The notes under the pieces were generated by a model. It had not been told where the DNA came from. It ran no database searches and saw nothing but the letters and a program-made list of their open reading frames with translations. A stretch of DNA of 64,000 bases, from the NCBI RefSeq assembly GCF_002096335.1, contig NZ_NCUW01000028.1, positions 1-64,000 on the forward strand, read 5' to 3'. The stretch comes from Streptococcus oralis subsp. dentisani (lineage in GTDB: Bacteria; Bacillota; Bacilli; Lactobacillales; Streptococcaceae). The position numbers and the translations under genes were made by a program. Shown in pieces: positions 10,632-20,178 of this stretch (position 1 is its first letter; every line of letters begins with the position of its first letter).

Positions 10632-11046
10632 TCCACTATTAGAATCTAGACGTGAGCTCCGTAAGTGTGCCTTTCAAGCTCTTATGAGTCTTGAGTTTGA
10701 TACAGACGTCGAAACTGCTTGTCGTTTCGCCTACACACACGATCGTGAAGATACGGATGTGCAACTTCCAGCCTTTTTGACAGAGCTCGTTTCTGGTGTT
10801 CAAACTAAAAAGGAAGAACTAGACAAGCAAATCACACAGCATTTAAAAGCAGGTTGGACCATCGAGCGTTTAACACTCGTGGAGAGAAACCTCCTTCGCT
10901 TGGGAGTCTTTGAAATCACTTCATTTGACACCCCACAGTTGGTTGCTGTTAATGAAGCTATCGAGCTTGCAAAGGACTTCTCAGATCAAAAATCTGCCCG
11001 TTTTATCAATGGACTGCTCAGCCAGTTTGTAACAGAAGAACAGTAA
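10624..11046 (+). CDS. nusB: Transcription antitermination factor NusB
   Basis: NusB binds boxA RNA together with ribosomal protein S10 (NusE) and supports antitermination on rRNA operons. The 140-residue all-helical protein begins TSPLLESRRELRKCAFQ and has the conserved LVERNLLRLGVFE and NEAIELAKDF stretches. The frame is open six codons further upstream, but the ATG at 10624, which overlaps the previous gene by 8 bases, gives the family N-terminus. It ends the efp unit. Confidence 0.95.
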   Translation: MTSPLLESRRELRKCAFQALMSLEFDTDVETACRFAYTHDREDTDVQLPAFLTELVSGVQTKKEELDKQITQHLKAGWTIERLTLVERNLLRLGVFEITSFDTPQLVAVNEAIELAKDFSDQKSARFINGLLSQFVTEEQ

Positions 11047-11050
11047 TTAG

Positions 11051-11083
11051 AAAAAGTGTTTGACAAATATCAAACACTTTTTT
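11051..11083 (+). terminator. Intrinsic terminator after nusB
   Basis: AAAAGTGTTTG pairs with CAAACACTTTT around an eight-base loop and ends in a T run, five bases after the nusB stop. The A-rich left side could also serve the opposite strand pseudogene. Confidence 0.9.
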
Positions 11084-11095
11084 CTTTGCTACCCA

Positions 11096-12022
11096 CTATC
11101 TAAAAAAGTGGTAATAGATATAATTATAAACAAAAATCCAGATAGGTTTTGCATGGTTGAGAAAGTTGAAAAAACTATGGCAGAGAATGGTCAATCGAAG
11201 ATTGTCTGTAGAACGATAGACAAGAGCGAAAAAGAGACCAATCAAACTATAATATAATAAACTAATTGGGTCTCGGTGAGATAGTATCAAATGGCTGAGC
11301 CCAAAAATAAGACCTGATAAGATGACATCTAAATAATACTTTGACTTAGGAAAGAAGGTGTTCATAAAATACCCACGATCAAACGTCTCTTACAAAATAG
11401 GACCAATAACGACTGTTAAGATAAAACTAAGAACTGTAGATAAAAAAGTTGGTTGTCCATTTGAAAGAATCACCGCAAAATAGACATCATGAATATTCCT
11501 AGCATTAATCAAATGAGCAAAGCGTGCCCAAAAATTACCTAGAATCTGATGAACCACATAACATGCAAACAAGTAAAAGATAGTTGACCAGTTCCAGCTC
11601 TTTTTCTCAAAGATAAAGAGCATCTTTTGCTTTTTTAACCACCAAATTAATAAAAGGAAACTTCCTACTAATCCTATTGTCAAAATAAGAGAATAGACAT
11701 CAGCGCCTAACCCTAAAATGATTGCCGCATACAATCCAATTGTTTGTGGTAAATAGGTAGATAGTAAAATAATAAGCAAAAATATTCCAAATTGTCTTAG
11801 TTTCTTTGTGTTTCTCATCGTACTTTTTTTGAAAGATTCTCCTGTTCGAAAGCCATACTTCCAAGCTTCCCCATAAGAATTAAGTGCCCCTTGCCCCATA
11901 TAGGGTGCAAATTCTCTATAATATAACCGCCTACCATAACCATCTTCCCAAACAGCAAGACCATCTGAAACTTGGTCTAAGTCTTCTGACGAAAGAACTG
12001 TAAATGTTTCTGTACCTGTCAT
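11096..12022 (-). pseudogene. CPBP-family intramembrane metalloprotease, broken by an in-frame stop
   Basis: Two minus-strand open segments, 12022-11390 and 11365-11096, are in the same frame and are separated by a single TAA at 11392-11390. Joined, they give about 308 residues with several membrane helices and all CPBP (CAAX protease / Abi) motifs: GPIL-stop-ETFDRG, where the stop replaces the first Glu of EExxxR, then FGLSH and LCHSFFN. The ATG at 12022 is chosen over 12073 because it has an AAGAAGG ribosome site; the upstream ATG has none. Residues 1-21 (MTGTETF..SSEDLDQVSDG) resemble a double-glycine peptide leader, followed by a Gly/Tyr-rich stretch before the first membrane helix. CPBP proteins often act in bacteriocin immunity or processing. 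Unless the stop is read through, the active site is lost. Confidence 0.8.
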
Positions 12023-12141
12023 ATTAAGTACCTTCTTAAAATATTGTTGTAGGCTCACATCTGCAGTATACATCTTTTTTATCTATTTTATAGTCCATCT
12101 CCTCAACTATCAATTTTTCGTCCTGAATTGCATTTTTCCAT

Positions 12142-12169
12142 AAAAAATGAGACCTTTCTAGTCTCATTT
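12142..12169 (-). terminator. Terminator at the end of the fab/acc operon
   Basis: GTCTCATTT (12161-12169) and AAATGAGAC (12145-12153) pair with a seven-base loop; reading the minus strand, a T run follows. It lies just past the accA stop. Confidence 0.85.
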
Positions 12170-12177
12170 AGTCATTC

Positions 12178-12945
12178 TTAGTATTTTCTAAAGCGTTGGT
12201 AACGTTCTTCAATAAGTTGGTCAAGTGGTAGTTCTTGCAACCTATCTAGTTCTGCACGCAATTCATTTTTAACACGAGCTTGCAGTTCTTTACTGGAGAG
12301 GCCTACCTCTGAGATTACCTTATCTACGATTCCCATTTCTAGGAGTTCATGTGAAGTGATTTTCATTAACTCTGCTGCTTCCATGGCACGGCTCCCATCC
12401 TTCCAAAGGATAGAGGCAAAGCCTTCAGGGCTAAGTACGGCATAGATTGAGTTCTCTAACATCCAGACACGGTCAGCTACGGCTAGTGCCAATGCACCTC
12501 CAGACCCTCCTTCACCGATAATAATCGCGATGATTGGAACCTTGAGGTCACTCATTTCCATCAGGTTTCGAGCGATTGCTTCCCCTTGCCCACGTTCCTC
12601 GGCTCCTACACCAGGGTAAGCACCCGCCGTATTGATAAAGGTCACAACTGGACGACCAAACTTTTCTGCCTGTTTCATCAGGCGAAGAGCCTTACGATAG
12701 CCTTCTGGATGTGGTTGGCCGAAATTCCGTTTGAGGTTGTCATGAAGACTCTTCCCCTTTTGGATACCGACGACAGTTACTGCTTGGTCACCTAACCAGC
12801 CAATTCCACCAATAACCGCACCATCATCGCGGAAAGAGCGATCTCCATGCAATTCGATAAACTCATCGAAGATTCCATTGGCGAAATCAAGTGCAGTCAA
12901 GCGACTCTGCTCACGTGCCTCTCTGACTATTTTTGCAATATTCAT
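12178..12945 (-). CDS. accA: Acetyl-CoA carboxylase carboxyltransferase alpha subunit
   Basis: AccA and AccD form the carboxyltransferase that moves CO2 from biotin to acetyl-CoA, giving malonyl-CoA for fatty acid synthesis. The 255-residue product has the crotonase-like fold with [11 protein letters not shown] near residue 145 and [18 protein letters not shown] as acyl-CoA/biotin site motifs. It lacks the long N-terminal extension of proteobacterial AccA, as is normal for streptococci. It overlaps accD by 4 bases and ends the operon. Confidence 0.96.
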   Translation of the reverse strand: MNIAKIVREAREQSRLTALDFANGIFDEFIELHGDRSFRDDGAVIGGIGWLGDQAVTVVGIQKGKSLHDNLKRNFGQPHPEGYRKALRLMKQAEKFGRPVVTFINTAGAYPGVGAEERGQGEAIARNLMEMSDLKVPIIAIIIGEGGSGGALALAVADRVWMLENSIYAVLSPEGFASILWKDGSRAMEAAELMKITSHELLEMGIVDKVISEVGLSSKELQARVKNELRAELDRLQELPLDQLIEERYQRFRKY

Positions 12946-13808
12946 CCGCGACTTCCTCCATGCAATCTCACTAATTTAGCAATTGTTTCAGGTAATTCTC
13001 TCCGTTTGACAATTGCATCAACAAATCCATGTTCAAGCAAAAATTCTGCCTTTTGGAAGTCATCTGGCAAGGTCTCACGAACTGTATTTTCGATAACACG
13101 ACGCCCAGCAAAACCAACTAAACTCTGGGGCTCTGCTAGGATAATGTCACCTTCCATAGCAAAAGAAGCTGTCACTCCGCCTGTTGTCGGATCCGTCAAA
13201 ATAGTCAGGTAAAAAAGTCCTGCCTTGGAATGACGTTGAACTGCTGCAGAAATCTTAGCCATCTGCATCAAGCTCATGATTCCTTCTTGCATGCGGGCTC
13301 CACCAGAAGCTGTGAAGAGTACGACTGGCAAGTTTTCTACCGTTGCATACTCAAACAAGCGCGTGATTTTTTCACCCACAACGGTTCCCATAGAAGCCAT
13401 GATAAAGTTAGAATCCATGATTCCAAGGGCAACTTTTTGTCCCTTGATGCTAGCTGTACCAGTTAGTACTGCTTCATCCAAACCTGTCTTTTCACGCATT
13501 GTTGCAAGTTTTTTCTGGTAGCCAGGAAAGTTTAATGGATCTTGAGTTTCAATACCCGTAAACATCTCCACAAAGCTGTCAGAATCAATTGTCAAATCCA
13601 AGCGTTCCTGAGCTGAAATACGGAAAGTATAGCTACAATGGGGACAAATTCGTTCACTCCCAAGATCCTTTTGGTAGATGATATGTTTACATCCAGGACA
13701 CTTGGAAAAGAGTTCATCAGGAACCTCAGGCTTGGCTTGTGGTTTCTGCCTTACGGAACGGTTAGGATTGATCCGAATATACTTATCCTTTTTACTAAAT
13801 AGAGCCAT
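12942..13808 (-). CDS. accD: Acetyl-CoA carboxylase carboxyltransferase beta subunit
   Basis: The 288-residue partner of AccA has a four-cysteine zinc ribbon (C37, C40, C55, C58) near the N-terminus and a crotonase-fold carboxyltransferase domain with [12 protein letters not shown] and [11 protein letters not shown] motifs. The zinc ribbon is thought to bind nucleic acid or steady the complex. It lies between accC, 35 bases upstream, and accA, which it overlaps. Confidence 0.96.
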   Translation of the reverse strand: MALFSKKDKYIRINPNRSVRQKPQAKPEVPDELFSKCPGCKHIIYQKDLGSERICPHCSYTFRISAQERLDLTIDSDSFVEMFTGIETQDPLNFPGYQKKLATMREKTGLDEAVLTGTASIKGQKVALGIMDSNFIMASMGTVVGEKITRLFEYATVENLPVVLFTASGGARMQEGIMSLMQMAKISAAVQRHSKAGLFYLTILTDPTTGGVTASFAMEGDIILAEPQSLVGFAGRRVIENTVRETLPDDFQKAEFLLEHGFVDAIVKRRELPETIAKLVRLHGGSRG

Positions 13809-13843
13809 AACTCCCCCTTTTAGTTCTCATACTGTTTGAAAGT

Positions 13844-15211
13844 CTATTCTTTTTCTTGGTATTTTGGCAAGAAAGTTTCCATCAAGAAAGAAGTATCGTA
13901 GTCACCAGCGATAACTCGGCGGTCTGAAATCAGATCCAACTGGAAGTCTGCATTGGTTTGCACTCCTTCAATATCAAGTTCATAAAGTGCCCGTTGCATC
14001 TTCATTAAGGCATCAAAACGATTCTCCCCATGAACAATGATTTTAGCAATCATACTATCATAGTAAGGGGGAATGGTATAACCTGGATAAACTGCTGAGT
14101 CCACGCGCAAGCCAACTCCACCACTTGGTAGATAGAGATTGGTAATTTTACCTGGGCTTGGAGCAAAGTTAAATGCTGGATTTTCCGCATTGATCCGGCA
14201 CTCGATAGCATGACCTCGTAGGACGATATCTTCTTGTTTGAAAGGTAAAGGTTGCCCGGCAGCAATGCGAATCTGTTCCTTGACGATATCAACACCTGAA
14301 ACAAACTCAGTCACTGGGTGTTCAACTTGCACACGAGTATTCATTTCCATGAAGTAGAAATTGCCACTCGCTTCATCGAGAAGAAATTCAATTGTCCCAG
14401 CATTTTCATAGCCTACAGACTCTGCTGCACGAACGGCTGCAGCACCAATTTCATTACGAAGGGTTTTGCCAATCGCAATGGATGGGCTTTCTTCTAAGAC
14501 CTTTTGGTTATTCCGTTGGAGTGAACAATCCCGTTCACCAAGGTGGACAACATGACCCTCTTGGTCCGCAAGGATCTGAACTTCGATATGGCGAGCTGGA
14601 TAAATCACACGCTCTAGATACATAGCGCCATTTCCAAAATTGGCCTTGGCTTCACTGGATGCTGTCTCAAAGGCTGCGACCAAGTCTTCTGCCTTTTCAA
14701 CCTTACGAATCCCTTTTCCACCACCACCAGCTGATGCCTTAAGCATGACTGGATAGCCAATCTTTTCTGCAACTGCAAGGGCCTCTTCAGCCGTGTGAAC
14801 TTCACCATCAGATCCTGGGATAACTGGAACCCCAGCCTTGATCATTTGCTCACGCGCATTGATCTTATCTCCCATGGTATCCATTACAGCCCCAGAAGGA
14901 CCGATGAACTTAATCCCCACTTCATCACACATCGTGGCAAACTTGGAGTTTTCGCTAAGAAAACCAAAACCTGGGTGGATGGCTTCTGCTTCTGTCAAGA
15001 CTGCGGCAGATAAAATCGCATTGATATTGAGATAAGACTCTGTCGCCTTACCAGGTCCGATACAGATAGCTTCATCCGCTAGGAGTGTGTGAAGAGCTTC
15101 CTTATCAGCAGTTGAATACACTGCTACGGTCGCAATGCCCAATTCACGCGCAGCTCGAATAATGCGAACCGCAATCTCACCACGGTTGGCAATCAAAATT
15201 TTACGAAACAT
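13844..15211 (-). CDS. accC: Biotin carboxylase subunit of acetyl-CoA carboxylase
   Basis: AccC uses ATP and bicarbonate to carboxylate biotin on AccB. The 455-residue ATP-grasp enzyme starts FRKILIANRGEIAVRIIRA and shows the glycine-rich ATP loop KASAGGGGKGIR near residue 160, the ERDCSLQRRNQK-type motif (here QRNNQK) near 235, and EMNTRVQVEHPVTE near 290. It lies 11 bases downstream of fabZ. Confidence 0.97.
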   Translation of the reverse strand: MFRKILIANRGEIAVRIIRAARELGIATVAVYSTADKEALHTLLADEAICIGPGKATESYLNINAILSAAVLTEAEAIHPGFGFLSENSKFATMCDEVGIKFIGPSGAVMDTMGDKINAREQMIKAGVPVIPGSDGEVHTAEEALAVAEKIGYPVMLKASAGGGGKGIRKVEKAEDLVAAFETASSEAKANFGNGAMYLERVIYPARHIEVQILADQEGHVVHLGERDCSLQRNNQKVLEESPSIAIGKTLRNEIGAAAVRAAESVGYENAGTIEFLLDEASGNFYFMEMNTRVQVEHPVTEFVSGVDIVKEQIRIAAGQPLPFKQEDIVLRGHAIECRINAENPAFNFAPSPGKITNLYLPSGGVGLRVDSAVYPGYTIPPYYDSMIAKIIVHGENRFDALMKMQRALYELDIEGVQTNADFQLDLISDRRVIAGDYDTSFLMETFLPKYQEKE

Positions 15212-15222
15212 GGAGAACCTCC

Positions 15223-15645
15223 TTAGTTTCCAATTGCAAAGGTAAGAGTACCACTCGCTGCAAGCTTGCCATCCACTTCAGCCTTTGCTTCAACCACAGC
15301 AATCGTACCACGACGTTTCACAAAGGTAGCCGTCATGACTAATTGATCACCTGGTACAACTTGCTTCTTAAACTTGACCTTGTCCATGCCAGCGTAGAAG
15401 ACTAGTTTCCCTTTGTTTTCAGGCTTGGACAATTCCAAGACACCCGCAGTCTGTGCCAAGGCTTCCATAATAAGGACACCTGGCATAACTGGGTATTGAG
15501 GAAAATGACCATTAAAGAAAGGTTCGTTGATAGTGACATTTTTAATGGCAACAATAGTATCTTCGCTCACTTCCAAGACTCGATCCACTAGGAGCATGGG
15601 GTAGCGATGGGGTAGCGCCTCTTTGATTCCTTGAATATCGATCAT
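15223..15645 (-). CDS. fabZ: 3-hydroxyacyl-ACP dehydratase FabZ
   Basis: FabZ removes water from beta-hydroxyacyl-ACP to give trans-2-enoyl-ACP. The 140-residue hot-dog fold protein has catalytic His47 in [13 protein letters not shown] and Glu61 in IMEALAQ, and the N-terminal [13 protein letters not shown] motif. It overlaps accB by 4 bases. In streptococci FabZ works with the isomerase FabM, encoded at the head of this cluster, to make unsaturated chains. Confidence 0.97.
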   Translation of the reverse strand: MIDIQGIKEALPHRYPMLLVDRVLEVSEDTIVAIKNVTINEPFFNGHFPQYPVMPGVLIMEALAQTAGVLELSKPENKGKLVFYAGMDKVKFKKQVVPGDQLVMTATFVKRRGTIAVVEAKAEVDGKLAASGTLTFAIGN

Positions 15646-16130
15646 TTGATACGTACCAATCCTTTACCAAACTCAACCATTTCTTCGTTAGAAACAAGAA
15701 TTTCAGTTATCACACCATCCTTAGGTGCCGGAATTTCATTCATGACTTTCATGGCTTCGATGATCACCAAAGTCTGACCTTTTTTTACACTGTCACCAAC
15801 CGTTACAAAGGCAGGTTTGTCTGGTCCAGCAGCCAAGTATGCTACCCCTACAAGTGGGCTTTCAACGATATCACCCTCTGGAGCAACCGTCGGTTCAGCA
15901 GGCGCTGGAGCTTCTTCCAATACACTTTCTACTGGAGTTGAAGGGGCAGAAACTACTGGACTTGTAGCTACCGCAGTTGGTGCTGGAGCAACTTGAGCAG
16001 GCGCTTCAGAAGCCATTCTAGCTTCATTCTTGCTAAATTGCAATTCATCCGTTCCGTTTTTATAAGAAAATTCTCTCAAACTTGATTGGTCAAATTGAGC
16101 CATCAAGTCCTTGATCTCATTTAAATTCAT
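15642..16130 (-). CDS. accB: Biotin carboxyl carrier protein
   Basis: AccB carries the biotin that moves CO2 between AccC and AccA/D. The 162-residue protein has a helical N-terminus, a Pro/Ala-rich linker (about 40-85), and a C-terminal biotinyl domain with the EAMKVMNEI motif; Lys128 is the biotin site. It sits 2 bases after fabF and overlaps fabZ by 4 bases. Confidence 0.97.
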   Translation of the reverse strand: MNLNEIKDLMAQFDQSSLREFSYKNGTDELQFSKNEARMASEAPAQVAPAPTAVATSPVVSAPSTPVESVLEEAPAPAEPTVAPEGDIVESPLVGVAYLAAGPDKPAFVTVGDSVKKGQTLVIIEAMKVMNEIPAPKDGVITEILVSNEEMVEFGKGLVRIK

Positions 16131-16132
16131 AA

Positions 16133-17368
16133 TTATTTATTCTCCCAACGTTTGAAAGCAAGAACCGCATTGTGTCCACCAAATCCAAAAGTATTTGAAA
16201 TGGCATAAGGAATTTCTTGCTCCAAGCCTTGTCCATAAACGACATTCGCTTCGATATAGTCTGACAACTCGCTTGTCCCAGCTGTCATTGGTACAAAATT
16301 ATGACGCATGGCTTCGATGGTAGCAATCGCCTCTACCGCTCCTGCAGCACCAAGCAAGTGTCCTGTAAAGGACTTGGTTGAAGATACAGGTACTTCTTTA
16401 CCAAGAACAGCTACGATCGCACCACTTTCTCCTTTTTCATTAGCAGGAGTTGAAGTTCCGTGGGCATTGACATATGCTACTTGATCAGGAGAAATTTCTG
16501 CCTCTTCCAAAGCCAGTTTAATCGCCTTAATCGCGCCTTGACCTTCTGGATGAGGTGAAGTCATATGGTAAGCATCACAGGTATTCCCATAACCAACTAC
16601 TTCAGCCAAGATGGTTGCTCCACGTTTTTCAGCGTGTTCAAGACTCTCGAGAACCAACATCCCAGAACCTTCTCCCATGACAAAACCGTTACGATCTTTG
16701 TCAAATGGAATAGAAGCACGAGTTGGATCTTCTGTAGTTGATAGGGCAGTCAAAGCTTGGAAACCGGCGATGGCAAAAGGAGTGATTGATGATTCTGATC
16801 CACCAACTAGCATGACATCTTGGAAACCAAACTTAATAGAGCGGAAGGCATCTCCAATGGCATCATTTGATGAGGCACAGGCTGTATTGATTGATTTACA
16901 GATACCGTTTGCTCCAAAGCGCATAGCAACATTTCCTGAAGCCATATTTGGCAAGGCTTTTGGAAGGGTCATTGGTTTAACGCGTTTTGGACCTTTTTCA
17001 TGAAGACGGATAACCTGATCTTCGATTTCTTTGATACCTCCAATACCTGAAGCAACGATGACACCAAAACGATCTTTATCGATTGCTTCTACATCAAGAT
17101 TTGCATTAGTAACCGCTTCTTGAGCTGCATACAAGGCATACAAAGAATAGTTATCAAAACGGTTGGTATCTTTTTTGACAAAGTATTTATCAAATGGGAA
17201 ATCTTGAATTTCTGCTGCATTGTGTACAGCAAATTCGCTGTGGTCAAATTTAGTAATTTCTCCAATTCCAATTTTTCCAGTTTGCAAACTGTTCCAAAAT
17301 TCTTCTGGAGTATTTCCGATAGGAGAGGTCAATCCGTAACCTGTTACTACAACTCGATTTAGTTTCAT
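16133..17368 (-). CDS. fabF: 3-oxoacyl-ACP synthase II
   Basis: FabF is the main elongating condensing enzyme of type II fatty acid synthesis. The 411-residue thiolase-fold protein has the Cys-His-His triad at C164 (NTACASS), H303 (NAHGTSTP) and H337 (FTGHLLGAAG). It lies 29 bases downstream of fabG in the operon. Confidence 0.97.
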   Translation of the reverse strand: MKLNRVVVTGYGLTSPIGNTPEEFWNSLQTGKIGIGEITKFDHSEFAVHNAAEIQDFPFDKYFVKKDTNRFDNYSLYALYAAQEAVTNANLDVEAIDKDRFGVIVASGIGGIKEIEDQVIRLHEKGPKRVKPMTLPKALPNMASGNVAMRFGANGICKSINTACASSNDAIGDAFRSIKFGFQDVMLVGGSESSITPFAIAGFQALTALSTTEDPTRASIPFDKDRNGFVMGEGSGMLVLESLEHAEKRGATILAEVVGYGNTCDAYHMTSPHPEGQGAIKAIKLALEEAEISPDQVAYVNAHGTSTPANEKGESGAIVAVLGKEVPVSSTKSFTGHLLGAAGAVEAIATIEAMRHNFVPMTAGTSELSDYIEANVVYGQGLEQEIPYAISNTFGFGGHNAVLAFKRWENK

Positions 17369-17397
17369 CTGTCTTACCTATATCTTTCCTTATTTTT

Positions 17398-18129
17398 TTA
17401 CATGCTAAGTCCGCCATCAACAGCGAGAACTTGTCCAGTCAAATAATCTTGTTGGGCTAAAAAGACCGTGGCGTCCGCGATATGGTCCGCCTGGCCAAAC
17501 TGTTTCATAGGGATTTGCGCAAGTGTTGCTTCCTTGACCTTATCAGACAAAACGGCAGTCATATCTGACTCGATCATTCCTGGCGCAAGAGCATTTACAC
17601 GTACATTGCGATTGGCTACTTCACGTGCAACTGACTTAGTGAAACCAATCAAACCAGCCTTGGAAGCCGCATAGTTGGCTTGTCCGATATTTCCCATCAG
17701 ACCAACCACACTGGACATATTGATAATCGCACCTTCACGCGCCTTAATCATCTGTTTCAAGACTGCTTGAGTCATGTTAAAGGCCCCTGTCAAGTTGATC
17801 TTAATCACTTTTTCAAAGTCTTCCTCGGTCATCTTAAGCATGAGCGTATCTTGAGTGATCCCAGCATTGTTGACCAAGACATCGACGGAACCGAGTTCTG
17901 CAATCGCTTGATCTACCATACGTTTGGCATCTGAAAAGTCTGAAACATCACCCAAGATCGGTACCACTTTGACACCGTAGTTTGAAAACTCAGCCAGCAA
18001 TTCTTCTGAGATTGCTCCGCGACTATTCAAGACTACATTGGCACCCAGTTGAGCAAATTTGTGAGCAATGGCAAGCCCAATACCCCGACTTGAACCTGTA
18101 ACAAAGATATTTTTATTTTTTAGTTGCAT
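17398..18129 (-). CDS. fabG: 3-oxoacyl-ACP reductase
   Basis: FabG reduces beta-ketoacyl-ACP with NADPH. The 243-residue short-chain dehydrogenase has the cofactor loop TGSSRGIG (11-18), the NNAG motif, and catalytic Ser140, Tyr153 and Lys157 (YAASK). The frame is open 15 codons upstream into the end of fabD, but the ATG at 18129 has an AGGAGAAC ribosome site and gives the standard length. Confidence 0.97.
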   Translation of the reverse strand: MQLKNKNIFVTGSSRGIGLAIAHKFAQLGANVVLNSRGAISEELLAEFSNYGVKVVPILGDVSDFSDAKRMVDQAIAELGSVDVLVNNAGITQDTLMLKMTEEDFEKVIKINLTGAFNMTQAVLKQMIKAREGAIINMSSVVGLMGNIGQANYAASKAGLIGFTKSVAREVANRNVRVNALAPGMIESDMTAVLSDKVKEATLAQIPMKQFGQADHIADATVFLAQQDYLTGQVLAVDGGLSM

Positions 18130-18173
18130 TCTGTTCTCCTGTTTCCTGTTGTATTTTGTGGGAGAAGGGATCA

Positions 18174-19094
18174 CTAGTTTCCTAGTAGAGCATCCAAACT
18201 TGCCAAATCTTCGACATTGGCTAGTTGAGCTGTTTTATCAATCTTTTTGACAAAGCCTGACAGGACTTTCCCCGGACCGATTTCAATGAAGTTGGTCACA
18301 CCAGCATCTTGCATCACTGCGATACTCTCATAGAAACGAACAGGTTCTTTCACCTGACGCGTCAAGAGCTCTTGGATTCGGTCTTTTTCCATGATTGCAG
18401 CTTCAGTATTACCTACTAGAGGACAGTTAAAGTCTGAGAATCTAATCCCCTCAAGAGCCCCAGCTAGTTGCTGACTGGCTTGCTCAAGAAGAGCTGTATG
18501 GAAAGGACCAGATACATTTAAAGGAATCAATCGTTTGACTCCTGCTTCCTGCAAGAGTTGGACTGCACGGTCAACCGCAGCCACCTCTCCACCAATGACG
18601 ATTTGGCTTGGGGTGTTGTAGTTGGCTGGAGTCACTACTCCAACTTCAGAAGCAGTTTTGCAAGCTTCCTCTATCACATCTACTGGAGTATTGAGAACGG
18701 CTACCATTTTACCAGAACCAGCTGGCGCCGCCTCTTCCATATAAGCTCCGCGCTTAGCAACCAAGGCCACTGCCTCTTCAAAGTCCAAGGCACCACTTGC
18801 TACAAGAGCAGAATATTCCCCAAGAGACAATCCTGCTACCATATCTGGCTGATAGCCCTTTTCTTTCAATAGACGGTAGATGGCAACCGAGGTCGCTAAA
18901 ATTGCTGGTTGCGTATAGCGAGTCTGGTTTAACTTGGTTTCTTCCTTATCAATCAAGTCACGAAGGTCATAACCCAAAACCTGACTGGCTTGGTCAATGG
19001 TTTCCTTGACGATAGGATAGTGATCATAGAGATCACGCCCCATCCCTAGATATTGAGCACCTTGACCTGCAAATAGAAAGGCTGTTTTAGTCAT
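18174..19094 (-). CDS. fabD: Malonyl-CoA:ACP transacylase
   Basis: FabD loads malonyl groups onto ACP. The 306-residue enzyme has the AGQGAQYLGMG motif near the start, catalytic Ser90 in GLSLGEYSAL, and a GPFHTALL histidine motif near residue 200. Its start overlaps the end of fabK by 8 bases, and fabG follows 44 bases downstream. Confidence 0.97.
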   Translation of the reverse strand: MTKTAFLFAGQGAQYLGMGRDLYDHYPIVKETIDQASQVLGYDLRDLIDKEETKLNQTRYTQPAILATSVAIYRLLKEKGYQPDMVAGLSLGEYSALVASGALDFEEAVALVAKRGAYMEEAAPAGSGKMVAVLNTPVDVIEEACKTASEVGVVTPANYNTPSQIVIGGEVAAVDRAVQLLQEAGVKRLIPLNVSGPFHTALLEQASQQLAGALEGIRFSDFNCPLVGNTEAAIMEKDRIQELLTRQVKEPVRFYESIAVMQDAGVTNFIEIGPGKVLSGFVKKIDKTAQLANVEDLASLDALLGN

Positions 19095-20061
19095 TTCTTA
19101 CAACTCCTGCCCAACGAGAGGCTTCTTCTTGAATTTTCTTGGCTGCACCATAGTATAGATCTTTTAGGATTTCTTCGACAGTTTCTTCTTTAGAGACCAA
19201 ACCAGCAATCTGACCTGCCATTACAGATCCACCTTCTACATCTCCATGAACAACGGCTTTAGCAAGAGCACCAGCTCCCATTTGCTCAAATATTTCTAAA
19301 TCTGGATTTTCTTGTTTAAAGGCATCCTTTTCAGCCTGTTCAAAGTCACGTGTCAACTGATTTTTAATGGCACGAACAGCATGTCCAAAGTGTTGAGCTG
19401 AAATAGTCGTATCGATATCACGTGCTTTTAAGATTTTTTCCTTGTATTTTGGATGGGCGTTAGATTCCTTAGCTACTACGAAACGCGTACCGACTTGAAC
19501 AGCCTCAGCACCAAGCATAAAGCCTGCAGCGACACCCTCACCGTCTGCAATTCCTCCAGCTGCGATAACTGGAATTGAGACAGCCGCAGCAACTTGGCGG
19601 ACCAAGGTCATCGTTGTTAATTTCCCAATATGCCCACCGGCTTCCATTCCTTCTGCAATAACTGCATCTGCACCAATTTTTTCCATGCGTTTTGCCAAAG
19701 CAACACTTGGAACAACAGGAATAACTGTAATTCCTGCATCATGGAAACGAGTCATGTATTTACTTGGATTTCCAGCACCAGTTGTAACCACCTTAACCCC
19801 TTCTTCAATCACGAGATCAACGATGTCTTCTACAAAAGGTGACAAGAGCATGATGTTGACACCAAAAGGTTTATCCGTAAGTGATTTGATTTTATCGATA
19901 TTAGCCTTTACGACCTCTTTAGGTGCATTTCCACCACCGATAATCCCTAGACCACCAGCTTTTGATACTGCACCAGCCAAGTCACCATCAGCAACCCAGG
20001 CCATTCCTCCTTGAAAAATAGGATAATCAATGTTCAATAATTCTGTAATACGTGTTTTCAT
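19087..20061 (-). CDS. fabK: Enoyl-ACP reductase II (FMN-dependent)
   Basis: FabK reduces enoyl-ACP in the last step of each elongation cycle. It is the flavoprotein that replaces FabI in streptococci and explains their natural triclosan tolerance. The 324-residue TIM barrel of the nitronate monooxygenase type shows GGMAWVADGDLAGAVS near the start, GIIGGGN, GMEAGGHIG and PVIAAGGIADG phosphate-binding motifs. It lies 117 bases below acpP; that gap holds a candidate FabT operator and a hairpin. Confidence 0.97.
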   Translation of the reverse strand: MKTRITELLNIDYPIFQGGMAWVADGDLAGAVSKAGGLGIIGGGNAPKEVVKANIDKIKSLTDKPFGVNIMLLSPFVEDIVDLVIEEGVKVVTTGAGNPSKYMTRFHDAGITVIPVVPSVALAKRMEKIGADAVIAEGMEAGGHIGKLTTMTLVRQVAAAVSIPVIAAGGIADGEGVAAGFMLGAEAVQVGTRFVVAKESNAHPKYKEKILKARDIDTTISAQHFGHAVRAIKNQLTRDFEQAEKDAFKQENPDLEIFEQMGAGALAKAVVHGDVEGGSVMAGQIAGLVSKEETVEEILKDLYYGAAKKIQEEASRWAGVVRND

Positions 20062-20086
20062 AGTGCCTCCATCATTCCTTGCTTAC

Positions 20087-20129
20087 GTAATAGTTCGATG
20101 AGCTTATCGTTTGAGTTTCAAACTATTAC
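20087..20129 (-). promoter_or_regulatory. Candidate FabT operator inside a larger inverted repeat, upstream of fabK
   Basis: GTTTGAGTTTCAAAC (20109-20123) has the shape TTTGA-nnn-TCAAA expected for the MarR-type repressor FabT, which is known to act upstream of fabK in pneumococcus. It is nested in outer arms GTAATAGTT/AACTATTAC (20087-20095 and 20121-20129, nine perfect pairs). No convincing -10/-35 was found here, so whether it acts on a local promoter or on through-going transcription is open. Confidence 0.55.
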
Positions 20130-20140
20130 CTAAACAAGAG

Positions 20141-20161
20141 GGAGTGGGTTTCCCCTACTCC
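20141..20161 (-). terminator. GC-rich hairpin between acpP and fabK
   Basis: Minus-strand GGAGTAGGG and CCCACTCC pair with one bulged A around a GAAA tetraloop, about 17 bases after the acpP stop. No T run follows, so it is more likely a 3'-end stabiliser or partial attenuator than a full terminator. Confidence 0.5.
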
Positions 20162-20178
20162 TTCTAGTAATATGTTAA

